From NCBI GenBank assembly GCA_022495995.1, contig JAFEMH010000079.1, positions 620,001 to 684,000 on the forward strand: a DNA stretch of 64,000 nt, written 5' to 3'. The notes below the pieces were generated by a model, which made no database searches, was not told the origin of the DNA, and saw nothing but the letters and a program-made list of their open reading frames with translations. Source of the stretch: Adenophora triphylla var. japonica (taxonomy: Eukaryota > Streptophyta > Magnoliopsida > Asterales > Campanulaceae). Both the position numbers and the translations under genes were made by a program. This document shows positions 1-11,775 of the stretch, one piece after another; the first letter of the stretch is position 1; every line of letters begins with the position of its first letter.

Positions 1-1268
1 CGAGGACTCTGATTGGGATGGGTAGGCGACACAATGGTCTATACTATATGGAGCCAATCGAGACTGAAAGTATGGCACTGGCAGCAGTTGTTGATTCAAG
101 TACTTGGCACCGAAGACTAGGTCATGCATCTTCTTTAAATTCTAGTTATTTTGATAATGTTTGTGATGGAGAAATGGAACAAAATAAACATTGTGATTCC
201 TGTTTTCGAGCTAAATTAACGAGACTTCCTTTTCCAAAGAGTAGTATTCAGTCTCATGCTTGTTTTGATATGATTCATTGTGATATTTGGGGGGCATATA
301 GAACACCTTCTTTTTCTGGGGCACACTATTTTTTGTCTATAGTTGATGATTTTAGTCGAGGTGTATGGGTGTTTCTCATGAAGTATAAATCAGAGGTGTA
401 TAAATTTCTCACCATGTTCTGTAATATGATTTACACTCAGTTTGGAAAAAGAGTAAAACGAGTTCGTAGTGATAATGGTCTTGAGTTCCAGTCTCAACAA
501 ATGTTGGATTATTATGTAGAAAAGGGCATGTTACTTGAAACCACTTGCACCGATACTCCGCAACAAAATGGAGTTGTGGAACGTAAGCATAGGCACATTT
601 TGGAAGTAGCTAGGGCTTTACGTTTTGAAGCGGGGCTACCAAAAAGGTTTTGGGGAGAATGTGTTTTGACTGCTACATATATTATAAACAGGCTGCCTTC
701 TAAACTTTTGAAAAATAAAACACCATATGAGATTATTTTTCAAAAACGACCCAAATATGACCACCTTCGCTCCTTTGGTTGTCTTGCATACGCTAAGGAA
801 AATAGAAAGGGGGGTGACAAGTTTGATACTCGGGGGCGGCCTTGTATTTTTGTGGGGTATCCTCATTCCCAAAAGGGTTATAGAATGTTTGATCTTGAGA
901 GCAAACAAATTTACACTTCTAGGGATGTGAAGTTCATTGAGAATGTTTTTCCATTTAAAAAGTTTCAACCATGTACTAGTATAAAAAAGGTGGTTGAACA
1001 TGCCTGTTGTGATTGGGAAGAAGAGTCAGTACCAAATCCATGTGGTAATAATCATACTGATCATGAGGTTTCTGCCGAAAATAATCCTGCTTCTTTACCA
1101 ACTGCCCGAGATGAACAAGCATTGGAGACCACTGTGCATGAGCAACCTCAGGAGCTTCGACGTAGTGACCGAACGAAAAAGCAGCCAAAGCACCTTGAGA
1201 ATTATGTTGTTGATTTGCCTGGCTCCATAGACCATGCGCCACCTACTCCCAATTCGGAGAACTCGGAG
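1..1268 (+). pseudogene. Copia element Z: GAG-pre-integrase and integrase part of polyprotein
   Basis: This is the middle of a Ty1/Copia polyprotein whose 5' part lies outside the window. A GAG-pre-IN zinc-binding segment is visible (WHRRLGH, later CDSC). The integrase core follows, with its DDE residues in CDIWG, RSDNG and GVVERKHR. The usual distal stretch follows (YIINRLP, TPYE, FGCLAY, FVGY). Integrase inserts the cDNA copy into the genome. The frame runs open to a stop at 1293-1295, but the conserved continuation (SHFVTYDRF) is in another frame. A frameshift near position 1268 therefore separates it from the RT part. It is a decayed copy, not a host gene. Confidence 0.93.
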
Positions 1269-2883
1269 GTATTTGTCTCACTTTGTCACTTATGATCGTT
1301 TTTCATCTAATCATAAAGCTTTCCTAGCAGCCATCACGTCTCGTGATGAGCCTAAATTCTATTACCAGGCTGTCAAAGATGCGCATTGGAGGGAAGCTAT
1401 GAAGAACGAAATTCGTGCCTTAGAAGAAAACAAAACCTGGTCACTTGAAACCTTACCCGTCGGCAAGAAAGCAATCGATTCCAAATGGGTTTACAAGATA
1501 AAATATAAACCCAATGGAGACGTTGAACGATACAAGGCACGATTGGTGGCAAAGGGTTTTACGCAAGTGGAGGGCATTGACTACCACGAAACATTTGCAC
1601 CCGTGGCTAAGTTGGTGACTTTGCGAAGCTTGCTAGCAGTAGCTGTTAAGAAAGAGTGGATCATTCATCAACTTGATGTGAATAACGCTTTTCTCCATGG
1701 AGATTTACATGAGGATGTGTACATGAAGGTACCTCAAGGATTTGCAAAAGATGGTGACCAACGAGTGTGCAAGTTACACAAATCACTCTATGGACTCCGC
1801 CAAGCGTCGCGAAACTGGTACCACAAGTTCACAAGGGCTTTACTCGACATTGGTTTTCATCAGTCACGCGCAGACCATTCTTTATTCATCTACAAGGTTA
1901 AGGATTCATATGTTGCTGCCTTAATTTATGTAGATGATGTCTTACTCGTAGGAAACGACCACGCAAAAATTTCCGAGGTAAAGGCTCATTTGGACAACAA
2001 ATTTAGCATTAAAGATCTTGGGCCCCTGAAATATTTTTTGGGCATAGAGGTTGCTAGATCACCAAAAGGGATTGTGCTTAGCCAACGGAAATACACTCTC
2101 GATATTTTGGAAGAAAGTGGCTTGCAAGGTGGGAGGCCAAGTGAATTTCCCATGGAACAAAACTTGCGTCTTAGTGCTGTAGATGATACACCCCTGGTTG
2201 ATGCTTCGCAGTTTAGACGACTCATTGGGCGTCTTCTTTATTTAACTGTCACTCGGCCAGATATTCAGTTTTCCGTGAACTTGTTGAGCCAATTTCTAAC
2301 GGCACCACGGCGTAGTCACATGGATGCAGCCATTCGCATTCTTCGCTTCTTGAAACAAACTGCTGGGCAAGGTATTTTTCTGCCCTCTGATGGGAACCTT
2401 ATTCTAGAGGCGTATTGTGATGCCGACTGGGGTGGATGTCCTATGACAAGAAGGTCGTGTACCGGGTATTTTATGTCTCTTGGTGGTGCACCCATTTCAT
2501 GGCGAACCAAGAAACAATCTGTCGTATCACGTTCATCCGCTGAAGCCGAATACCGTGCCATGGCTACGACTGTTAGTGAACTTCTATGGTTGCGTTGGCT
2601 TCTCAAAGATATTGAAGCTCCACAAGTTAGTGCCACTGCCCTTTACTGTGATAATCAAGCGGCTAGGCACATAGCAAATAATCCAGTCTTTCACGAGCGG
2701 ACGAAACATGTGGAGATGGATTGCTATTTTGTTCGCGAACGGGTTGAGTCTCGTGACATTTCACCACAACAGATCACCACCGAAAATCAGGTAGCAGACT
2801 TATTCACCAAAGCTTTGGGGACTGCACGGTTTCGGTTTCTAGTTGGCAAGTTGGGCATTCGAGACCTACATGCGCCAACTTGA
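1269..2883 (+). pseudogene. Copia element Z: reverse transcriptase and RNase H
   Basis: This is the C-terminal half of the same polyprotein in a shifted frame. It shows the Copia RT series: W-REAMKNE, KWVYKIKY, RYKARLVAKGF, QLDVNNAFLHGDL, SLYGLRQ, and the catalytic YVDD in LIYVDDVLLVG. RNase H follows with YCDADWGG, SRSSAEAEYRA and YCDNQAA, and it ends at TADLFTKAL-like sequence (VADLFTKALG). RT copies the RNA and RNase H degrades it. Apart from the upstream frameshift this half has no stop, so Z is fairly young. It ends seven bases before the LTR, as is usual for Copia. Confidence 0.94.
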
Positions 2884-3097
2884 GGGGGAGTGTAGAATAT
2901 CGTTAGAAATATTAGAAGATGTATACATATCTTTACCATATTTGTGCTTATCTTTTTCCTTTTCTTTAGGATCAAGACTAGGGAACTCCTGATTTCCCTC
3001 CCGTTAATTGTGTAGTCGGCACCAATATATAGAGCCTCCATATTGTACAAAACAGTGTATCAATAAAATATAATCTCCTTTTATCATTTTGATTCCA
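2882..3097 (+). mobile_element. Element Z polypurine tract and 3' LTR
   Basis: A polypurine tract (GAGGGGGAG, 2882-2890) is followed at once by an LTR that starts TGTAGAATAT at 2891. A polyadenylation-like AATAAAATA lies at 3062. The LTR is short, about 200 bp. The right end is uncertain because the partner LTR is outside the window. The end near 3097 (ATTCCA) is my best estimate. Confidence 0.6.
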
Positions 3098-4628
3098 AAG
3101 TTTTCAAATTCGGCAAGCATATCTAAAAATCCGGCTTAGTGAATTCCATAAGGATTTGAACCAAGGAGTTCTGATGTTAGTAGGCTCAACCATGAATACC
3201 AAGGTAGCCTTTGAACAATCTGAAGGGATCACTCACTTGTGCATGAGTAATTGAGAATGGAGGAGCATTGCAACCGGTCGTTGGATTATTCAACAAGGAT
3301 GAAAAAACTGCCCTCGATTTCAATTAACGTTCATAAAACAAAGTCATTTGTAAAAAAAAAAAAGGTTGAAGAGCTCAATTAGTTGGAAGGACATGCAGTC
3401 ACCCCAAATGAGGCTCAATAAACGTATTGGTTGTTTGTTACATGAATGGGCATAAATTTCATGCTAAGTTCTCCTGTCCTCTTGGAATTTCACTCCGCCT
3501 GGCCCTAAATGAATGTCAAAATAACTTTCACATTTATTCTTGATCAATAGCAAATGTGAAAGTTTTTTCGATATATATATATATTTAGGGACGGGACAGT
3601 AAAAGTCAAATTTATGGAGTATTTCACTTGAGATTCATTATTGTTTATTCACTTTTGTGAAATGTGGTTATTTTTTTGCATTATTTTGGTAGAAAAAATA
3701 AGTATTATAGTTGAAATATCAGACTTGAAATAAGCCTTATATCTAAATTATAGGAGTCAATTTTAAAAAATATCAGAGTTTTATTATCATTATTATTAAG
3801 TAAATGTGAAAAAATTTGAAAATTAGTCTTATAGTTAAAATATAAGATTAAAATGAGTCTTATAGTTAAACTATAAGAGTTTCGTTTAAATAAAATATCA
3901 ATTATTTTGTTTTTGGAAAAATATTGAAAAAATGTCTATTATACTTTAGCTATAAGATTTTATTTTATTTGATAGTTAAAGTATATGAGTCAATTTTAAT
4001 ATAATATCAAAAAAAAAAAAATGAATATTTGAAAAAAAATATTGAAAAAATGACTTTTATACTTTAATTACCATATTTTATCCGGTCTTGCACTTAAGTA
4101 TAAGAGTTAGTTTTAATTAAATATCATATTTTTAAAAAAAAAATATTTTCTTGAAATTGAGAAGAAAAAAAGTAAGAAAATGACTCTTATACTTTTACTA
4201 AAAGAGGCGAACTAGTCATATACCCCAGGAACTACCTAGGAAAAAAAGTAAAAAATGACTCTTATACTTTTGATATAAGAGGTCAACTACTCTTATACGT
4301 CGGGTATAAGAGCGAACAAGTATTTGGCCAAAAAAGAAGTGTGCGTTTGTTATTGAGCTTTTGAGGATAGTCTGGTCTTTATAATTTTCGTATCCTTATA
4401 TGGAATATTGTAAATTTTGCATCCATATATCAAATTTTAATTAGGCTCAAGGGCTCTAGGGTTAGAAGAAAAAATGTGTATAGTTAGAAAATCGTTCTAG
4501 CTCCCTATGCGGCGACTAGGCGAAATCTGTCTTGCTATTTTAATACTTTATAAATTATTGGTACTCAAACAACATCGTTTTTTATCGATATAAATTAAAA
4601 AAATCCTCTATCAATACTTAAATCATGA
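3098..4628. other. AT-rich intergenic DNA with degenerate repeats
   Basis: I see no gene. At 3492-3600 there is a foldback relic resembling a decayed Stowaway-type MITE. Its left side has CTCCGCCTGGCCC and AAATGAATGTC, its right side TTTAGGGACGGGAC, with an (AT)n run between. From about 3690 to 4320 a loosely repeated motif appears many times: CTTATACTTT or CTTATAGTT followed shortly by TATAAGAG, with A-rich spacers. It could be a very old tandem repeat. The part up to 4633 is the left flank of element A. Confidence 0.6.
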
Positions 4629-4633
4629 ATTGA

Positions 4634-5575
4634 TGTTACAAGGTGTACAATTACAGAAATTATAAATACAATATAATTAATAAAAACTGAAAATACAAAA
4701 AGGAGAAGATGTTGAATTTGCTGCACGAGCCCAATGAAACCACTGTCTCCTTAAGACATATTCGATCCCTCACCGAGTGTGCTTGAGTTTTCTTGGATCG
4801 CTTGTCTCCCAGGATAGAACGTGCGGACCGGGGGCACTTTGCATCTAAGTTTCCAGCGAGCTGAACCGTGCTTGGACTAGATCACCTCTTCTTCTATATG
4901 CAAGCTAGGAGGCCAAGGAAGAATCAACAAAATGCAACCAAGGAGGATGGAGGAAGATTGCAGGAGAAAAGTGTTTGTTTTCTGCTGTGGTTTTCTCTCC
5001 AGTGTTTGCCAAAAGATTTCCCAAGGTTTTCAAAAGTGTGTCAATTGTTGTTAACAAACAACAATTTAAACAAATCAAATAACCAAGATTAAAACTGAAA
5101 TTTTGTTGTTAATTATGTAATAAACAAAATTATTATGAAATTAAACAACCATTAACTCGAAAATCTTAGCCATAATGATTTTCGTTTCAGTTTTTCACAT
5201 TTAATACTTGGCTGTTAAATGTCCGCCCAGGATTTGCTCGGCCGAGTCTTATAGCCTGCTCGGCCGAGCAAGGCATATGCCTCGGCCGAGCATGGCTTTT
5301 CCAGAAACTTTGTTTTCTGCCATGCTGTGCTCGGCCGAGTCAACCACTCTGCTCGGCCGAGCACCTCAGAAAACTTCAAGACCATTTTTGATTTACAAAA
5401 TCAAAACTTATTTGGCCAAATCCTTGGAGCATTTATATTTAATTCATCCAAAAACCATTTTGAATAATTAAATATTTTATTTCCCAAACACACTAAACCA
5501 CTTAAGTAATTTGACAAAATTACCCTTAAGAAATTAACCCATTAATTTCCATCAAAACACACTATTTTTCCAACA
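4634..5575 (-). repeat. Element A 3' LTR
   Basis: A 942-bp LTR matching 15526-16488. It carries five copies of CTCGGCCGAG, mostly as TGCTCGGCCGAGCA, between 5236 and 5363. On the minus strand this cluster is about 210-340 bases into U3, and a TATA-like AAGTATTAAATG lies shortly downstream at about 5195-5206. Small open frames across it are accidental. Confidence 0.93.
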
Positions 5576-6088
5576 ATCCCCCACATGAAGGAAATTCATG
5601 AGGATAGGTGATAAAGTCCGACAGTCGAAAACCTGCATAGGATAGGTAGGGGTTTGCCCTTTGAACCTTCCCTTGTAAAAGCATATTTACTCTGCTCGCT
5701 AATCAGTAGACGCGATGTCCTTGAACTGCTAGCTTTTTGTGTAGCCGATCATATACTTTACACAGGTATTTCCCTAACACAATTCAGCTCTCGTAGCTGT
5801 GTCCATTCATGGCCCTGGATCACAATGCCTGGTTCTGTGAGAAGGTCTAAGAATTGAGCCTCACACAATTCTCCTCGAAGCGGCCTCTACTTCTTTCTCA
5901 CATAGGTGATTCTTTTAAGTAACCCATTTTAATTCACATAAGAATCATTAAAAGCCATAGGCTTAACCTCATTCATCTCGGGATGTCACTTTAAGGAATG
6001 AGTATAGGGTTGACCCCCACAGTGACGCTACAAGTCTTTTAACAGTTAGGTTGTCCCTTTGAACCTAGATCTTGGGATCTCCAGTCAG
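5576..6088 (-). other. Element A polypurine tract and 3' untranslated region
   Basis: No coding signal. On the minus strand the purine-rich GTGGGGGAT (plus positions 5576-5584) abuts the 3' LTR and is the plus-strand primer site. The remaining 500 bp lie between the RNase H stop and the tract, and I recognise nothing else in them. Confidence 0.75.
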
Positions 6089-7521
6089 CTAGGTAGGGTT
6101 TTCCGCTGTGTTTAACTTCTCAAGAGGCTTTAATCCCATTCCCAATGTCAACCTTGCAACTATCTCTTTACTTAACCCTTTGGTTAGCGGATCTACCAAA
6201 TTATCTTTTGACCTCACATAGTCAATAGATATGGTGCCAGTTGCAAGTAGTTGTTTAATGGTATTATGTCTTCGACGTATATGTCTTGACTTACCATTAT
6301 ACATATGACTTTGTGCCCTACCAATCGCAGATTGGCTATCGCAATGTACACTAATTGCGGGCACGGGCTTTTCCCATCTTGGAATATCTTCTAGAAATTG
6401 GCGTAGCCATTCGGCTTCTTCACCACATTTATCTAGTGCTATAAGCTCAGATTCCATGGTTGATCTGGCTATAACAATTTGCTTAGAAGATTTCCATGAT
6501 ATAGCTGCACCTGCTAATGTGAATAAATATCCACTTGTAGACCTTGAGTCTTTTATATCCGATATCCAATTAGCATCACTATATCCTTCTATCATAGCTG
6601 GATGTCTAGTGCAATATAATCCAAAATCACGAGTATATCTTAAGTACCTTAGTACTCTTACTATACCCTTCCAATGATTTGTTCCAGGATTACTCATATA
6701 CCGGCTTAACTTGCTAACGGTGTAAGCAATATCCGACCTAGTACAACTCATCAAGTACATTAGACTTTCAATAATTCTCGAATACTCTAATTGAGACACC
6801 GGTTCATCTCTATTCTTTGATAGATGAAGATTCGGGTCGATTGGAGTACTCGCTATTCCATTGTCATCCTTGCTAAATTTCTTAAGAATTTTATCCACAT
6901 AATGAGATTGATTTAACACAAGTCATTTGGATATTCTAGAAATTTTAACTCCAAGGATTACGTCCGCAAGTCCCATATCTTTCATGTCAAACTTCGAATT
7001 CAACATGTCTTTCGTGGATTTGATCATCTTATCACAACTCCCTATGATAAGCATGTCGTCTACATAAAGACACAAAATGACATAGCCATTTTCCATGGTT
7101 TTAGTATAGACACATTTGTCACACTCATTTATCCTAAATCCACTTTGCATCATAGCATTATCAAATTTCTGATGCCACTGTTTTGGTGCTTATTTCAAGC
7201 CATACAATGACTTTACTAATTTGCACACCTTCTTTTCTTGTCCACATGCAACAAACCCCTCGGGTTGTTCCATGTAGATCTCCTCTTCTAAATCTCCATT
7301 TAGAAAGGCTGTTTTTACATCCATTTGATGTATTTCAAGATTTCTCAATGCGGCAATTGCAAGTATAACTCTTATTGACGTTATTCTCGTGACAGGAGAA
7401 TAGGTGTCAAAATAGTCTAGGCCTTCTTTCTGTCTGTAACCTTTAATTACAAGTCGGGCCTTGTACTTATCAATTGTTCCGTCCGCCTTCATTTTCCTTT
7501 TGAAAATCCACCTATATCATA
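6089..7521 (-). pseudogene. Element A: reverse transcriptase C-terminal part and RNase H
   Basis: Minus-strand Copia RT and RNase H. Visible are [45 protein letters not shown] (catalytic YVDD intact), and RNase H with [35 protein letters not shown]. There are two in-frame nonsense codons. TAA at 7190-7192 stands where the family has Q in YGLKQAPK, and TGA at 6923-6925 lies just before LVLNQSHYV. The N-terminal side is cut by the MITE at 7522. Confidence 0.93.
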
Positions 7522-7762
7522 CTCCCTCCGTTCCGCTAAGGTTGTAACATTTTTCCATTTTCGGCATTTCACTTAAGTTGCAACATTACCCAAAAAGGAA
7601 ACTTTTTATTATTTTTATAATTCTCCACTCATTCTCTCTCTTCCTCACAACCACTCATTATTCTCCACTCATTCTCTCTCTTCCTCACAACCACTCATTA
7701 TTCCCCTTTCTTAATTTACGAGCTTCAACCCTCATGTAACAACCTTACTGAAACGGAGGGAG
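7522..7762. mobile_element. Stowaway-like MITE inside the RT of element A
   Basis: A 241-bp element with terminal inverted repeats CTCCCTCCGTT / AACGGAGGGAG-type, extended further by GCTAAGGTTGTAAC against GTAACAACCTTACT. It is flanked by TA on both sides (7520-7521 and 7763-7764). Inside, a 40-bp segment is perfectly duplicated in tandem (7621-7660 and 7661-7700). TIR and TA duplication fit the Tc1/mariner Stowaway type. No transposase is encoded. It interrupts RT between GSKT and WIFKRK. Confidence 0.88.
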
Positions 7763-7764
7763 TA

Positions 7765-9103
7765 GTGTTTTACTTCCCGGAGGAAGGTCCACTAGTTCCC
7801 ATGTGTGATTTTGCAAAATGGAATCAATTTCACTTTTAATTGCTTCCTTCCACAAAGGTCCTTCCGAAGAGCTAACAGCTTCTTTGTAACTTTCTGGTTC
7901 GCTTTCTACCATATAGGTTAGAAAGTTCGGACCATAGGATTTTTCAATCCTAGCTCTTTTGCTCCATCGAGGTTTTACCTCTTCTTCTTCACTTTTATCT
8001 TGAACGTGTTCTTCTTCTATTGAATCTATTACCCTAGTCGATGAGCTTGCCTCATTTCTTGACTTACACGGGAATATATTCTCAAAGAACGATACGTTCA
8101 CAGATTCCATTATAGTATTTTTGTGTATAGCATCAATTTTCGACTCATACACAAGAAATCTATAAGCACTACTGTTATGCGCATATCCAATAAATATGCA
8201 ATCAACAGTTTTAGGTCCAATTTTCACCTTTTTAGGAGGAGGTATGGCTACCTTTGCAAGACACCCCCACACTCTCAAGTGTTTATAACTTGGCATTCTT
8301 CCATGCCATAGTTCATAAGGAGTTTTGTCTTGTTTCTTTCGGGGTATTTTGTTTAACACGTAGTTAGCCGACAACACAGCTTCCCCCCACATGTTATCCG
8401 CTAATCCCGAACTCAATAACATGTCATTCATCATTTCTTTCAATGTCCGATTTTTCCTTTCGGCAACACCATTTTGTTGGGGGTGTATAAGGTGCCGAGG
8501 TTATATGTTTAATTCCACTTTGAGCACAAATTGCTTCAAATGGAGATTCATATTCACCTCCTTTATCACTTTTTAGCACCTTAATTTTCCGATTTAATTG
8601 ATTCTCAACTTCATTTTTATATAGAGTAAACTTCTCTATAGCTTCATCTTTACTTTTTAGAAGATACACATAGCAATACTTTGTGCCATCATCTACAAAA
8701 GTCATGAAGTACTTATTGCCGCCCCGTGATTGTGTTGATTTAAAGTCACATAAGTCCGTGTGAACCAATTCAAGTGGTTCACTATGTCTTTCAACTGAAG
8801 AGAATGACTTTCTTGTTAATTTTGCTTCTACACAAATTTCACATTTTTGTTTACAATCAACTTTAAACTTTGGAATAGAATTTGCTTTTGTCAAACGACG
8901 TATAGAATCAAAATTAACATGACCAAGTCTACCATGCCACAAATTAGATGACTCAAGCAAGTAAATGGAAGAGATATTCATATCATTAGCTTTCGCTTTC
9001 ACAACCATTACACTTAGCTTAAACAGTCCATCATTGACATAACCTTTGCCTACAAACATTCCACTCTTAGAAAAAGTGACTACATTGGACTCAAACACAA
9101 TAC
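7765..9103 (-). pseudogene. Element A: GAG-pre-integrase, integrase and RT N-terminus
   Basis: The minus-strand continuation of A's polyprotein downstream of the C insertion. It shows LWHGRLGH and CEICVEAK (zinc-binding), then IN residues in HTDLCDF, LKSDKGGEY and NGVAERKNR, followed by NYVLNKIP, TPYELWHG, VWGCLA, FIGYA and the RT start (WKEAIKSEID, TWELVDLPPGSKT). One frameshift lies in the G run at 8479-8483. Five bases stand where four would keep PYTPQQNG in frame. The first codons upstream of 9098 in this open frame belong to C's LTR, not to A. Confidence 0.92.
9099..9103. repeat. Target site duplication AATAC of element C
   Basis: AATAC lies directly left of C's first LTR and again at 14179-14183 directly right of the second LTR. 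It marks a normal integrase-mediated insertion into element A. Confidence 0.95.
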
Positions 9104-9598
9104 TGTTGGGATAGAGGACCAACCGGGTTAGATTTCGGAGCAAAAAGGGAAGAAAATCGTCGGAGCTACTGCCGTTCAGAGCGGCCGCGCAGGAGGCAAG
9201 GGCGGCCGCGCTGGAGGACAGAATGAGGGTGCAGAATTCTCTGGAGGTTAAAGCGACTGCACAACTACCAAGGGCGGCCGCGCTCTTGACGGGAAGAGAA
9301 AATTCTGGGCCCGGTTTTAGGCCAATTTTCGGGTTCCTTTTGTCCATCTAGGGTTTGGTTGTATCCTAGGGCATATATTTAAGCAAAGTTCCACCCCTAA
9401 ACACATTGTAACTTTATACAAACACATTATAGTGCAAGATCCTGGCTTGGTAGTGCCCCCAGACGTAGCCAAACATATTGGTGAACTGGGTTAACAATTT
9501 CTGTGTTCTTTCTGTGCTTTGATTTGTTGTGCTTTATTTTGTGTGCTCTTATTGTTCTTGTGGGTTTGCTTGGGTAGTGGAGGGCCATATTCACAACA
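9104..9598 (+). repeat. Element C 5' LTR
   Basis: Starts TGTTGGGATAG and ends TTCACAACA. Three GCGGCCGC palindromes, in the form AGCGGCCGCGC or GGCGGCCGCGC, lie at 9180-9293. About 80 bases further on is a TATA-like GCATATATTTAAG at 9371-9383, so the palindromes sit in U3 just upstream of the presumed promoter. Confidence 0.95.
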
Positions 9599-9600
9599 AC

Positions 9601-9618
9601 TGGTATCAGAGCCGTGGT
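9601..9618 (+). other. Primer binding site of element C
   Basis: TGGTATCAGAGC begins two bases after the 5' LTR. This is the usual plant Copia site complementary to the 3' end of initiator tRNA-Met. It primes minus-strand cDNA synthesis. Confidence 0.95.
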
Positions 9619-9683
9619 CAGAGATCAGGGTTTAATCGTAAGATTAGTTTATCGAGCGATTGGGTGTTGTCAAGCAATCAAGA

Positions 9684-10538
9684 ATGGGCAAGGACAAACA
9701 GGTGGTTGAGAAGTTCGATGGGTCTGACTTCGGATTTTGGAGGATGCAGATAGAGGATCTCTTGTATAACAAAGAACTCTATAAGCCTCTAAAGGGTGTC
9801 AAACCGGAAGGAGAAACGCAGGAAGATTGGGAACTCATGGATCGGAAGGCCCTAGGGGTGGTCAGATCTACTTTGTCAAAGTGGATTGCGAAGACTACCA
9901 AGAAGGCAAAAACCACAAAGGAGCTATTGGATTATCTTACTGAGAGATTTGAAACTCCATCTGCTGCAAACAAGGTTGATTTGATACGCAAGATGGGTAG
10001 TCTCAAGATGCAAGAGGGAGGATCCTTAGCTAAACACATCGATGAGTTTATGGATGTTATAGAATCATTGATTGCGTTGGAGATTACGTTTGATGATGAG
10101 GTTCATGCGTGCTTGTTGCTAGCGTCTTTACCAGGAAGTTGGAGCGGGACGGTGACAGCGATCAATGCTTCAGCAGGTAAAAACAAATTGAAGTATGATG
10201 ATGTTAAAGACTTTCTCTTGGGCGAGGAAAATCGCATGAAGAAGTTGGGGACATCGACTGCTTCGGGATCGGCCTTAGCTACTACTAGTAGGAGAAGGCC
10301 GGGTACTAGCAAACAAGGGAGAACTGAATCTAGGGAGAACGTGGTGGGTGGTAAGGGCAAGGCCGTGGAGATCAGAGACAAACCAAGGGCTACAAAGGGA
10401 TCAGTTCAGTGCTATCACTGTAAGGAGTTGGGACACTACAAGAAGGATTGTCCCAATCATGGGGGCAATTTGGTGAATGTGACAGTCGAAGGTGATGATG
10501 TACTGGTTCTGAGTGTTAGTAGTGCACTAGAATCATGA
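9684..10538 (+). pseudogene. Element C gag
   Basis: Capsid/nucleocapsid protein. I prefer the ATG at 9684 (MGKDKQVVEKFDG) over the one at 9660, because Copia gag begins shortly before the F-G-DF-FW motif. The gag fold is seen in FWRMQIEDLL, W-LMDRKALG and LASLPGSW. A CCHC zinc knuckle (CYHCKELGHYKKDC) is at about 10410-10451. The frame stops at TGA 10536-10538, exactly before the protease, where a functional element would read through as one polyprotein. Confidence 0.93.
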
Positions 10539-11775
10539 GTGCTGGATTCGGGGGCATCATTCCACTCTTGCGGGCATGCAGAAGAGAGATGGAGAATTAT
10601 ACTTCTGGTGATTTCGGTAAGGTCTATCTGGCGGATGGCGAGCCTTTGGAAATCAAGGGGAAGGGGGATGTCAGAATAGGAGCATCGGACGGGAAGGTCT
10701 TACATCTGAACGGGGTCAGGCACATTCCGGGTTTGAAAAAGAACCTATTATCAGTTGGGCAGTTGGACGAAGAAGGTTACAAGGTAACATTCGGTCATAG
10801 AACTGGGTTATTACCAAGGAGGATTGTGAGATCACTCGGGGTAATAAGGAGGGGACATTGTATTTGGCGAATAACACCAAGGATAGTATCGCGGTGGTGT
10901 CAGCCAAGGGTGATACTGATTTGTGGCACTGTCGATTGGGTCACATAAGTGAGACGGGGATGAAAGTACTTTGTTTAAAGGGACTACTACCGGGTTTGAA
11001 GACAGTCAACATGGGGATCTGCGAAGATTGTGTGTTTGGCAAACAGGGGAGAAATAATTTCTCGAGGACGGGTAGGGCTTTGAGGGAAGCAAAGTTAGAA
11101 CTGGTCCACACGGACTTGTGGGGACCATCTCCGGTAACTTCTCTGGGTGGTGCGTCATATTACATGACCTTTATTGATGATTCAACAAGGAAGGTCTGGG
11201 TCTACTTCTTGAAGGGGAAAGATGAAGCTTTCGAGGTATTCAAGAAATGGAGGGCCGTGGTGGAGAATCAGACGGGACTTAAGCTTAAGTGCTTAAGATC
11301 AGATAATGGTGGGGAGTATGAGCTCGGTGAGTTTAGGGAATATTGTGCAGCGAATGGTATTTGCATGGAGAAGACTCCAAAGCGCACACCACAACTCAAT
11401 GGGGTTGCAGAGAGGATGAACAGGACATTGAACGAGCGGGCAATAAGTATGAGATTGAAGTGTGGACTTCCGAAGACATTCTGGGCATATGCAGTTGACA
11501 CGGCGGCTTTCTTGATCAATAGGGGACCATCGGTACCATTGGGGAATGGAATTCCAGAGGAAGCATGGAGTGGCAAGCAGGTAAATCTGTCATTTCTTCA
11601 CATATTTGGCTGCGTTTCATATGTTCATATTGATTCTGCTGATAGAACTAAGTTAGATGCAAAATCTGTAAAATGTTCGTTTATTGGGTATGGAGGGGAT
11701 GACTTCGGGTATAAGTTTTGGGATGACCAAAACCATAAAATTATTCGTAGTCGAGATGTGGTATTCAATGAATAG
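10539..11775 (+). pseudogene. Element C protease, GAG-pre-integrase and integrase
   Basis: Directly after the gag stop the same frame encodes the aspartic protease site VLDSGASFHSC (DSGA at 10545-10556). An extra 2 bp near 10585 shifts the frame to MENYTSGDFGKV and LNGVRHIPGLKKNLLS. A second shift near 10800 leads to DLWHCRLGH, CEDCVFGK, HTDLWGP, RSDNGGEY and NGVAERMNR (IN catalytic D, D, E). It ends at TAG 11773-11775, which is in frame with the RT part. Confidence 0.93.

Noticed and set aside
636..1001. Minus-strand open frame opposite the Z integrase
   Set aside because: Shadow of the integrase gene on the other strand.
5208..5471. Open frame across the A LTR with repeated SAES-LLGRA-like peptides (also at 16101-16384, 17668-17946, 22961-23239)
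   Set aside because: The peptide repeats are simply translations of the CTCGGCCGAG palindromes inside LTRs. No start context, no homology, and the frame differs between LTR copies.
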